The notes: generated from the sequence alone by a model not told the origin. 5,818 nt of DNA from Planctomycetaceae bacterium (GCA_031283825.1 JAITAZ010000001.1:1-5818), one strand, 5' to 3'. Positions 1 through 5,701 are shown, counted from the stretch's first letter. Translations and numbers: made by a program.

Positions 1-564
1 CTCAAAGAGCATGTCGAGCAATTTCAAATTGATGATGTTATCAGACAATTTTACCCCGACGCGATTATTCATATTATCGACGACGTCTTAAACGGCGCTG
101 TTCTTACGTGTCTTGAGGGATGTAAAGAAATTGACGACGACATGCCGATTATATTCAACGACTGCGATCATTTATTCCGAAGTTATTCGTTTTATGATTT
201 TTGTAGAGACGAAAAAAAACGTCAACTTATCGACGGCGCTTTGTTGACCTTTCAATCAAGCAACCCAAAATATAGTTTTCTGAAATACGACTCTAATAAA
301 AATATTATCGGAACTATTGAAAAAAAAGTAACCAGCGATAGGGCAATTTGCGGCGCATATTATTTCAAGAACAAAGAAATTTTTGAAAACGCCGCAAAGG
401 AATATTTCTCAACCTGCATGTATAACGAATATTTTGTTAGCGGAATTTATAATATTTTGGCGAAAAATGAAAATCACATCGAGCAATTCAATATTGATTT
501 CCACTTGTCATTCGGAACTCCGGAAGAATATCAAAACGCAATAAAATCAGACTTTTTCGATTAA
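1..564 (+). CDS. Partial NTP (sugar-nucleotide) transferase, C-terminal 187 residues
   Basis: The reading frame is open from base 1 to the TAA at 562-564, so the gene begins left of the window. The ATG at 142 is an internal Met (visible residue 48), not the start. The fragment reads like the nucleotidyltransferase (NTP_transferase) fold of enzymes that make NDP-sugars for capsule, LPS or exopolysaccharide. In order: a GAVLTCLEG stretch (residues 32-40), resembling the G-A-x-x-T-x-L strand of the family; NDCDHLF (53-59), where the Asp of the family's metal/nucleotide-binding N-x-D motif sits; GALLTFQSSNPKYSF (79-93); EKK (107-109); GAYYF (118-122); YNEYFVSGIYN (141-151); and FGTPEE (171-176), typical of the C-terminal end. 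The N-terminal GxGxR signature must lie upstream. The full protein is probably about 240 residues. The sugar substrate cannot be read from this part. It is cytosolic, with no membrane segment seen. Confidence 0.85.
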   Translation, partial: LKEHVEQFQIDDVIRQFYPDAIIHIIDDVLNGAVLTCLEGCKEIDDDMPIIFNDCDHLFRSYSFYDFCRDEKKRQLIDGALLTFQSSNPKYSFLKYDSNKNIIGTIEKKVTSDRAICGAYYFKNKEIFENAAKEYFSTCMYNEYFVSGIYNILAKNENHIEQFNIDFHLSFGTPEEYQNAIKSDFFD

Positions 565-743
565 CCCAAAATAATACGCCAAGAGAGAATTTCTAAAAAC
601 CATATTATTTTTCTGAAACCAGAGGTGAACTGGAAATCTTGGGTGCAAAGTCGGTACAGTGAAGTGTCAGCAAGTTGGCATTTTAGATTTTGAAATTTTG
701 GATTATTTATTTGAATTTTTGTAACGATAAATGCAAGCCAATT

Positions 744-784
744 GGTCGCACCCAATGACAATTCGCTTACGCTTGAGTGCGACC
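744..784. repeat. 8-bp inverted repeat GGTCGCAC/GTGCGACC
   Basis: Perfect arms at 744-751 and 777-784 enclose 25 bases. The arm begins GGTCGC, as does the right arm of the larger element at 5545-5556. It could form a hairpin, but no T-tract of terminator type follows directly (CCTTTTC). Function is unknown. Confidence 0.5.
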
Positions 785-832
785 TTTTCACTTGCACTTG
801 ACATAATGATTACTTCGGACTTGTTCGGAATT

Positions 833-851
833 GCCAAAAAATCTTTTTGGC
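833..851. repeat. Tight hairpin GCCAAAAA-ATC-TTTTTGGC
   Basis: A perfect 8-bp inverted repeat with a 3-base loop. It lies 269 bases after the transferase stop and about 200 before the kinase. The stem has only three G:C pairs and no long T-run follows, so a terminator role is possible but weak. Confidence 0.45.
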
Positions 852-992
852 GTTGTTTATCTTACCGCTTGCGGGGAATTTTATATCAGGATATACTTTT
901 TGCGATTTGATTGTTTGGTAGAATTATTCAATGACGATCTTTCGCCGAAAAATTGACTACCTGCGGAATATACGACTCATACTATAAATTTC

Positions 993-1018
993 TGATTCGA
1001 ATTTTTGATTCGAATTTT
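993..1018 (+). repeat. Tandem 13-bp repeat upstream of the kinase
   Basis: TGATTCGAATTTT occurs twice head to tail (993-1005 and 1006-1018), followed by TGTAAC. It sits immediately upstream of the putative -10 box. Each unit contains ATTCGAAT, a perfect 8-bp palindrome, so it could be a paired protein-binding site. The second unit also supplies the best -35-like TTGATT (1005-1010). Confidence 0.6.
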
Positions 1019-1035
1019 TGTAACAAAAATATAAT
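1005..1035 (+). promoter_or_regulatory. Putative promoter of the kinase gene
   Basis: A perfect TATAAT lies at 1030-1035. The best -35-like hexamer is TTGATT at 1005-1010, giving a 19-base spacer, longer than the sigma70 optimum of 17. If TATAAT is used, transcription would begin near 1042, only about 5 bases before the ATG at 1047, so the message would be almost leaderless. The box is clear in this AT-rich stretch but could be chance. Confidence 0.45.
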
Positions 1036-1046
1036 TGATTTTTACG

Positions 1047-1907
1047 ATGGGATTTTTTAAGCAATTTTTTAGCGGCTCGAAATTAGATTACAAGAAAAAA
1101 TACGAGTTGCAATTATCGGCAATGTCCGGCACGATGTCTAAAGTTTATAAAGCACGAGACAGAGAAACCGGCGAAATCGTTGCGTTGAAAATTCTTGATA
1201 TGACTAAAACAAACCTCATCTCAAGCCGATTTCAAGGAATCAAAAAACCAACCGAAGGCGAAATTGCCGTTCAATTCGATCACCCGTATATAATCAAAAC
1301 ATTATCGCACGGGTTGACTGTCGATGCCGAACAATATCTGGTTATGGAATATCTTGGCGGTTCTGGTTTGAATAATGTTCTGCTTGTGCAAGAAGATCTA
1401 ATGGCAGGCGCGAGATTGTATTATATCCGTCAAGTTGCCGAAGCACTTTCTGTCGTGCATGAGAAAAGTTTTATTCATCGCGATATTTGTCCGCGCAATT
1501 TAATTTTTACCGAAGACGGAACCGTACTAAAGTTGACCGATTTCGGTTTGACCGTGCCAAATCAACCGCCTTTCACCGATCCGGGAAATCGAACCGGAAC
1601 CGCAAATTACATGGCACCCGAATTAATACGACGAAAACCAACAGACCGACGTATTGATATTTTCGCATTTGGAGTAACAATCTACGAATTATGTACAAAA
1701 AACTTGCCATGGCCACGCGGCGAAAACGCAAACGCCGCAATGACTCACAGCGAGCCGCCAGAACCAATCACTACTTACAGACCACAAATAAATAAAACGC
1801 TGGCAAAAGCTATTCACAAATGCATCGAGCCTGAAGCGTCTGACCGATTTTCAGACATCAAGCAATTCACGCGAATGATCGCAAAAATCGAACACGAAGA
1901 CGAATAA
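1047..1907 (+). CDS. Hanks-type Ser/Thr protein kinase-like protein, soluble, 286 aa
   Basis: The protein is essentially one eukaryotic-type protein kinase domain (about residues 17-280), predicted to transfer the ATP gamma-phosphate to protein substrates in the cytosol. Visible landmarks, counting ATG 1047 as residue 1: ALK with the ATP-anchoring K48; a likely alpha-C Glu at 70 or 72; hinge region YLVMEYL (97-103); HRDICPRN (144-151) with catalytic D146 and metal-binding N151; DFG (165-167) with D165; YMAPEL (188-193); and DIFAFG (204-209) with the F-helix Asp. Two points are atypical. The usual HRDLKPEN lysine is Cys148, and the glycine-rich loop is reduced to SGTMSK (27-32). I recall the same loop in planctomycete homologues, so this may be a family trait. 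No sensor, PASTA or transmembrane part is present. An in-frame TTG at 1035 would add four residues (MIFT), but it overlaps the TATAAT box; ATG 1047 opens the family-like MGFFKQFF. No Shine-Dalgarno is visible before it. The gene stands alone between two gaps. Substrate unknown. Confidence 0.92.
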   Translation: MGFFKQFFSGSKLDYKKKYELQLSAMSGTMSKVYKARDRETGEIVALKILDMTKTNLISSRFQGIKKPTEGEIAVQFDHPYIIKTLSHGLTVDAEQYLVMEYLGGSGLNNVLLVQEDLMAGARLYYIRQVAEALSVVHEKSFIHRDICPRNLIFTEDGTVLKLTDFGLTVPNQPPFTDPGNRTGTANYMAPELIRRKPTDRRIDIFAFGVTIYELCTKNLPWPRGENANAAMTHSEPPEPITTYRPQINKTLAKAIHKCIEPEASDRFSDIKQFTRMIAKIEHEDE

Positions 1908-1980
1908 ACAAATTAGTTTTTGCTGTAATATAAGTAGAAACTTTTGTTTTTTTCCTTGTATTCATAAATTATTGATTTAA

Positions 1981-2013
1981 AACGACTCAAAAGCGAATTT
2001 CTTTTGAGTCGTT
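1981..2013 (+). terminator. Perfect 13-bp inverted repeat, possible terminator of the kinase gene
   Basis: AACGACTCAAAAG (1981-1993) and its exact complement (2001-2013) enclose a 7-base loop, 73 bases after the kinase stop. The stem is long and perfect, but AATCTCC rather than a T-run follows on the + strand. On the minus strand the hairpin is followed by TTTAAAT. It is therefore either a non-canonical terminator or a protein/RNA structural site. Confidence 0.4.
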
Positions 2014-2072
2014 AATCTCCGATTTCAAACAACGATGTCTCATTTGTCCCCTTAAAATAATTAGGATTTAGA

Positions 2073-2082
2073 GACTCAAAAG
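2073..2082 (+). repeat. Third copy of the GACTCAAAAG hairpin arm
   Basis: GACTCAAAAG here repeats bases 1984-1993 exactly. The right arm of the upstream hairpin (2001-2010) could therefore pair with either copy, giving two mutually exclusive RNA structures upstream of the membrane protein gene. Ten bases in an AT-rich gap could recur by chance. Confidence 0.4.
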
Positions 2083-2154
2083 AAAACAAACTTCACCTAC
2101 TACGCTACGTTTTGCAACCTACTGTATTTCAACTGTTTGTCAATTTCCAAACAT

Positions 2155-2160
2155 GGGAGA
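2155..2160 (+). promoter_or_regulatory. Shine-Dalgarno GGGAGA that decides the start of the membrane protein
   Basis: GGGAGA lies 7 bases before ATG 2168. The earlier in-frame ATG at 2153 overlaps this site and has no ribosome site of its own. The arrangement GGAGA, 7 bases, ATGAAAAA is the same before argG, supporting 2168 as the true start. Confidence 0.8.
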
Positions 2161-2167
2161 ATTTAAC

Positions 2168-4081
2168 ATGAAAAAAATTATTGTAACGTTTTTGTTTTTT
2201 GTTTTTTTGGCGTGTAATATTTTTACCGCTTTTGCCGTTGATTATGGCAAAGTAACTATCACAGAGATTCAGCCGTTTGGTATGAATTCGTCGTCGAGCG
2301 TGTCTTCACGTCATGGTTATGCCGAGTATAGATTCCTTGTTCAGAATCGGGATACGTCGGCGTCTCACAGGGTAAAAATCGAGATGACGCATCAGACGAT
2401 GGGAGCGTCGGCGGCTTCATATCTTACGACAGATACGATAGAAGTTGCGGCGGGAAGTCATGTTACGTTGCGTTTATTTCAGCCGCCAGTTAAGGATCCT
2501 TGGGGAGTATTTGATCTTAATGTTTACATTGACGGGCGTTGTCAGAGTGATATTGCTTCTATAGCGAGCGATCATCTAATTAGGCGTTCATCGTCGAGTA
2601 CGGGTAATGATGCGACGGTTTGTTTTAGTCAGCAGACGCCTGCTACGATTCGCGATTTTTTTGAGAGACGTTCAACGTTGCCTCCAGCTGACGCGGCGAA
2701 AAAAGCCGGCGGCGGTGCGGCAACGACGGGTTTTACTTTAATGCCGCCGACGCAAACTATATTTGCGAAGTATTCGAATGTTCCGGTTGAAGAGTGGAGT
2801 GATTTATGGGTTGCGTATTCGCGGTTTGATTGCGTGGTGATGACGGCGGACGAGTGGGGCGGATTGGTAACGCGGAAACCGGCGGTGATAAACGCGATTA
2901 AGCGATATGTTGAGACGGGCGGAATGCTTGTAATTCTAGGCAGAAAGTGGGAGATTCCGCAGGAGTGGGAATCAATTTTTAAAAGCGGATCGGACGATTC
3001 TAATGACATTGAGAGAACGATTGTTTGCGGCAAGGTGTTTGTGCTTGGTCAGACTGATGCGGAGGTTGCGAATAACGCAGGTTTTTTTGACAATATCATT
3101 CAGCAGATTGATTCGGCGGCGAAAACGGAGACGCAAAGAATAAACTTGGCGCAGAATGATAATGTTTATGGACGCGGTTATGGCAGCGGCGGCGGCGAAT
3201 CGACGGTATCTCGGATGAATAATATTTTGCCGGTGATTGAAAAGTACGGGGTGAATATAAAGTTGATTTTAGTGTTGATAATTGTGTTTGCGGTTTTGAT
3301 AGGACCGGTGAATGTTTTTGTGCTTCGGAGTTTGAATCGGAGGATATGGTTGATTTGGACGGTGCCGGCGACGTCTTTGATTGCGAGTTTTATTGTGCTT
3401 ATAGCGAGTTTCTTGAGCGAGGGATTTTTGAGTCAATCGAGTTCGGCGACGTGTACGATTTTGGATCAGCGTCGCGGTTCGGCGGTTACGTTTGGGGCGA
3501 TTGGTTATTATTCGACATTTTCGCCGGGTAATTTTAATTTCTCGACGGACACGGAGTTGACGCCGTTTTTGGACAATAGCGGCGGAACGTTGGAGTTGAG
3601 AATAACTTCGTCTGGCAATCAATTGTTATCGGGCGGCGGGTGGATTTTGCCGAGAGTTCCGGCGTATTTTTCGTTTAGAAAAAATCAGATGTTGCAGAAG
3701 TTGAATGTAGCGTTCAACTGGACGGACGCGAACAAGCCGACTGCAACGAATGGTCTTGGGGTGAAAATTGATTTATTGGTTGTGTGTTCGTCGGAAGGCG
3801 AGCTTTTTGAGGTTAGAGATTTGGAACCCGGCGCGCAAAAAGTTTTAACGAAAGCGGCGAGACCGAAATCGTCGTTTACGGAGGTTGCGTTTTATAGCAA
3901 GTTGCGTTTGAACCAGCAAGACGCTCTTGCGAGCGGACATTTTGACTCGATGTTAAACAATCAAGAGTTATGTCCGGGTTCGTATAGTGCAGTGATCAAA
4001 GAGGCGAATCCTTTTGTTGAGCCGGGTCTCCCAAACATGAAACCGTTCACCCACAAAACAATAATTTTAGGATTGTATTAA
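2168..4081 (+). CDS. Exported membrane-anchored protein with GATase1-like segment, unknown function (637 aa)
   Basis: I do not recognise a named gene. From ATG 2168 the product has a signal peptide (residues 1-23, MKK followed by a long hydrophobic run, likely cleaved after AFA; a LAC at 14-16 faintly resembles a lipobox, but the hydrophobic stretch continues past it). Then comes a beta-rich region (about 25-135), a Ser/Ala/Gly-rich linker, and a Rossmann-like segment (about 190-295) with FDCVVMTADEW (220-230) and AIKRYVETGGMLVILG (243-258), as in GATase1-like domains that usually lack the catalytic Cys. Two transmembrane helices follow (about 363-386, containing GPVN at 379-382, and 393-417), joined by the basic turn RSLNRR. 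This places both flanks outside the cytoplasm. A C-terminal domain of about 220 residues begins after the second helix and carries TILDQRRGSAV (430-440). Similar signal-GATase-TM-TM proteins of unknown role occur in planctomycetes and other bacteria (from memory). It ends 15 nt before argG, so the two are probably co-transcribed. G and T are strongly favoured on the coding strand, unlike the kinase. Confidence 0.88.
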   Translation: MKKIIVTFLFFVFLACNIFTAFAVDYGKVTITEIQPFGMNSSSSVSSRHGYAEYRFLVQNRDTSASHRVKIEMTHQTMGASAASYLTTDTIEVAAGSHVTLRLFQPPVKDPWGVFDLNVYIDGRCQSDIASIASDHLIRRSSSSTGNDATVCFSQQTPATIRDFFERRSTLPPADAAKKAGGGAATTGFTLMPPTQTIFAKYSNVPVEEWSDLWVAYSRFDCVVMTADEWGGLVTRKPAVINAIKRYVETGGMLVILGRKWEIPQEWESIFKSGSDDSNDIERTIVCGKVFVLGQTDAEVANNAGFFDNIIQQIDSAAKTETQRINLAQNDNVYGRGYGSGGGESTVSRMNNILPVIEKYGVNIKLILVLIIVFAVLIGPVNVFVLRSLNRRIWLIWTVPATSLIASFIVLIASFLSEGFLSQSSSATCTILDQRRGSAVTFGAIGYYSTFSPGNFNFSTDTELTPFLDNSGGTLELRITSSGNQLLSGGGWILPRVPAYFSFRKNQMLQKLNVAFNWTDANKPTATNGLGVKIDLLVVCSSEGELFEVRDLEPGAQKVLTKAARPKSSFTEVAFYSKLRLNQQDALASGHFDSMLNNQELCPGSYSAVIKEANPFVEPGLPNMKPFTHKTIILGLY

Positions 4082-4084
4082 ATT

Positions 4085-4089
4085 GGAGA
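4085..4089 (+). promoter_or_regulatory. Shine-Dalgarno of argG
   Basis: GGAGA sits 7 bases before ATG 4097, within the 15-base gap after the preceding stop. No room exists for a separate promoter in that gap, although one could lie inside the upstream gene. Confidence 0.8.
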
Positions 4090-4096
4090 ATTAAAA

Positions 4097-5308
4097 ATGA
4101 AAAAGAGTTGTGTATTAGCGTATTCTGGCGGGCTTGATACGTCGGTGATTTTGAGTTGGCTATTGGAGGTTGGCTATGAGGTTCATGCGGTTTATGTTGA
4201 TTTGGGTCAACCGTGCGAGGATCGCGATTCGATACTTGAGAAGGCGCGAAAGATTGGCGCGGCGACGTCTAGGATAATAGACGTTCAGGAGGAGATGTGT
4301 CGTGATTTTGCGTTTCCGGTGTTGCAATTTCAGGCGAAGTATGAGGGGATATATCTTTTGGGTACGTCGATTGCGAGACCGATAATATCGAAGGTATGTT
4401 TAGGCGTGGTGTCGGAGGTTGGGGCGAGTGCGTTTGTTCATGGGGCGACGGGCAAGGGGAATGACCAGTGTCGTTTTCAGCTTACGGCGGATGCGTTAGC
4501 GCCGGAGGTTGAAGTAATTGCGCCTTGGCGGATTCGCGAGTTTAGGGAGAGGTTTCCGGGCAGGGCGGAGATGATTGAGTATTGCGAGAAGAGAGGAATT
4601 TCAGTTAAGGCAACGAGACAGAAACCGTACAGCAGCGATGAAAATTGTCTTCATATAAGTTATGAGGCGGGAATTTTGGAGCGTCTTGATGTTTGCGGGG
4701 TAGATTCGGTTGAGTTTGGGATGTGTGTTACGCCCAAGTCTGCGCCGGACGAATCGGAGCGGGTATCGATAATGTTTAGAAGCGGCGTACCGGTGAAAGT
4801 AAATGGCGAGGAGTTAAATGCGGTCGGGGTGATAAAGACGCTTAACAAGATTGGCGGACGCAATGGAATTGGGATAATTGACATGGTGGAGAATCGTTTT
4901 GTTGGGATGAAGAGTCGCGGCGTTTATGAGGCGCCTGGGATGACTTTGTTGTATGCGGCTCATCGATATATTGAGCAATTGACTCTTGATCGAGATCTTA
5001 TGCATTTGCGGGATCGACTTTCGCCGGAGGTTGCGGAGATGGTTTATTATGGATTTTGGTATCATGCGAAGATGCGTGCGTTATTATCTTTCATCCGCGA
5101 AGCGCAGACTCCGGCGAGTGGCGAGGTAATATTAGAACTTTACAAGGGCAACATTATAGTATCGAGTCGAAGCAGCGAGAGGAGTCTTTACGATGAAGGC
5201 ATAGCAACGATGGAGGGCGGAGGCGCATACAATCAAGACGATGCGACAGGATTTTTAAGGATTCAAGGTCTTCCGTTAAGGGTTCAAGCAAAATTCAGAA
5301 AAGAGTAA
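4097..5308 (+). CDS. argG: Argininosuccinate synthase (EC 6.3.4.5), 403 aa
   Basis: The enzyme joins citrulline and aspartate with ATP (giving AMP and PPi) to form argininosuccinate, the penultimate step of arginine synthesis, in the cytosol. The N-terminal ATP-pyrophosphatase loop is AYSGGLDTS (residues 8-16). LGTSIARP (88-95) matches the citrulline/aspartate-contacting T-x-x-x-A-R-P stretch, and HGATGKGNDQCRF (115-127) is the family's second signature (usually HGCTGKGNDQVRF). YSSDENCLHISYEAGILE (178-195) corresponds to the substrate-binding loop. VENRFVGMKSRGVYEAPG (264-281) and the C-terminal arm YYGFWYHAKMRAL and LYKGN are also typical. The length of 403 fits the usual 395-410, and all main motifs are intact, so it should be active. 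The start is fixed by the Shine-Dalgarno site and by the loop lying 8 residues in. Its upstream partner is an unrelated envelope protein; argH is not adjacent downstream within the 510 bases seen. No ARG box was recognised. Confidence 0.97.
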   Translation: MKKSCVLAYSGGLDTSVILSWLLEVGYEVHAVYVDLGQPCEDRDSILEKARKIGAATSRIIDVQEEMCRDFAFPVLQFQAKYEGIYLLGTSIARPIISKVCLGVVSEVGASAFVHGATGKGNDQCRFQLTADALAPEVEVIAPWRIREFRERFPGRAEMIEYCEKRGISVKATRQKPYSSDENCLHISYEAGILERLDVCGVDSVEFGMCVTPKSAPDESERVSIMFRSGVPVKVNGEELNAVGVIKTLNKIGGRNGIGIIDMVENRFVGMKSRGVYEAPGMTLLYAAHRYIEQLTLDRDLMHLRDRLSPEVAEMVYYGFWYHAKMRALLSFIREAQTPASGEVILELYKGNIIVSSRSSERSLYDEGIATMEGGGAYNQDDATGFLRIQGLPLRVQAKFRKE

Positions 5309-5324
5309 ACTTGTAATGTAATAA

Positions 5325-5359
5325 CTCATGTTACGCGCTGGTTGCGAGTTTTATTTTTT
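5325..5359 (+). terminator. Weak possible terminator after argG
   Basis: An interrupted stem (ACTC, CGC / GCG, AGT) is followed by TTTTATTTTTT, starting about 17 bases after the argG stop. The position and the T-run fit a rho-independent terminator, but the stem is short and bulged. Confidence 0.3.
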
Positions 5360-5373
5360 GTAATATATCAGTG
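5355..5373 (+). repeat. 19-bp direct repeat, copy 1
   Basis: TTTTTGTAATATATCAGTG is identical to 5614-5632, starting 259 bases before it. The similarity continues a little further (AAATTTTT here versus GAATATTTTT in copy 2). A shorter relative, TATATCAG, occurs at 882-889 upstream of the kinase. Confidence 0.75.
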
Positions 5374-5409
5374 AAATTTTTTTGAATTTGTTTACAGTTG
5401 GAAATTACA

Positions 5410-5556
5410 AGGTAGGCGACCTTTCGCCGAAAAGTCGCGTCGGCGTTAGCCGACGGTAAATCTGAATTGATTTTAATTATAGTCGAATCCATTTTATCGT
5501 TGCCTTCGGCAACGCAACCTTTCGTCGAAAAGTCGCGAACCTATGGTCGCCTACCT
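5410..5556. repeat. 147-bp structured element bounded by 12-bp perfect inverted repeats
   Basis: AGGTAGGCGACC (5410-5421) is the exact complement of GGTCGCCTACCT (5545-5556). Inside are two direct copies of a 21-base block (5419-5439 and 5517-5537, one mismatch, C5427 versus T5525), each centred on TTTCG-N-CGAAA. There is also a perfect 7-bp hairpin with GTTA loop (5438-5444/5449-5455) and a perfect 7-bp hairpin with TTC loop (5498-5504/5508-5514). An RNA from either strand could fold as a closed stem with several internal hairpins. It resembles a REP/MITE-type intergenic repeat or a small structured RNA; no coding frame is evident. Confidence 0.7.
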
Positions 5557-5594
5557 GATCAATAAACGCCTACTGAATAGTTACAATATTTAAA

Positions 5595-5608
5595 AACCGT
5601 GAACGGTT
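5595..5608. repeat. Small hairpin AACCG-TGAA-CGGTT
   Basis: A perfect 5-bp stem (5595-5599/5604-5608) with a 4-base loop lies 6 bases before the second 19-bp direct repeat, which starts with a T-run. Hairpin plus TTTTT makes a weak terminator-like arrangement. Confidence 0.4.
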
Positions 5609-5613
5609 ACCAA

Positions 5614-5632
5614 TTTTTGTAATATATCAGTG
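5614..5632 (+). repeat. 19-bp direct repeat, copy 2
   Basis: Identical to 5355-5373. The two copies bracket the inverted-repeat element, but at unequal distances (36 bases on the left, 57 on the right), so they are not simple target-site duplications of that element alone. Confidence 0.75.
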
Positions 5633-5664
5633 GAATATTTTTAACACGTATGAATATTGTACAA

Positions 5665-5675
5665 CCAACCTCATT
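5665..5675 (+). repeat. Extra copy of CCAACCTCATT
   Basis: CCAACCTCATT here equals 5731-5741, the left arm of the large hairpin. Related CAACCT words follow at 5678 and 5701, so the AACCT motif recurs in the same orientation through 5665-5745. Confidence 0.55.
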
Positions 5676-5701
5676 TTCAACCTAATTTTTCCGAACAAAA
5701 C

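Larger units (their letters stand above)
565..1046. other. AT-rich intergenic region without a convincing gene
   Basis: This is 482 bases between the transferase stop and the kinase start. A 78-codon minus-strand frame (561-797) crosses it but has no visible ribosome site or recognisable family and overlaps the end of the upstream gene, so I do not call it. The region holds an 8-bp inverted repeat (744-751/777-784), a tight 8-bp hairpin (833-851), a TTTTTGTAA word twice (716-724, 1015-1023), a tandem 13-bp repeat (993-1018) and the putative kinase promoter. Several short words recur in the 5309-5640 region (CTTTCGCCGAAAA, TATATCAG, TTTTTGTAA), suggesting degraded copies of a common intergenic repeat. 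Confidence 0.6.
1908..2167. other. Intergenic region between kinase and membrane protein gene
   Basis: This is 260 bases with no gene. It contains the perfect inverted repeat at 1981-2013, a third copy of its arm at 2073-2082, and the Shine-Dalgarno of the next gene. A promoter for the downstream pair should lie here, but I cannot name one firmly: TTGCAA (2112-2117) has no good -10 at standard spacing, and the AT-rich TTAAAATAATT (around 2052-2062) has no good -35. Confidence 0.55.

Noticed and set aside
561..797. Minus-strand 78-codon frame in the intergenic region
   Set aside because: No ribosome site or recognisable family, overlap with the transferase stop, and it runs through a region of short repeats, including the 744-784 inverted repeat.
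1035..1046. TTG start for the kinase
   Set aside because: It overlaps the TATAAT box and adds only MIFT; ATG 1047 gives the family-like MGFFKQFF start.
2153..2167. Start of the membrane protein at the earlier ATG
   Set aside because: That ATG overlaps the Shine-Dalgarno site for the ATG at 2168, and starting there would place MGEFN before a normal MKK signal peptide.
2181..2215. Lipoprotein signal (LAC) in the membrane protein
   Set aside because: The hydrophobic segment continues past the Cys to a standard AFA cleavage site, and the residue after the Cys is Asn in an otherwise hydrophobic run; a type I signal peptide fits better.
2629..3622. Minus-strand frames opposite the membrane protein gene (up to 134 codons)
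   Set aside because: They lie wholly inside a well-supported coding region, and their products are low-complexity (Arg/Thr/Ser-rich) as expected of antisense shadows of G/T-rich codons.
5355..5632. Insertion sequence with target-site duplication
   Set aside because: No transposase frame lies between the direct repeats, and the inverted arms sit 36 and 57 bases inside them rather than abutting them.
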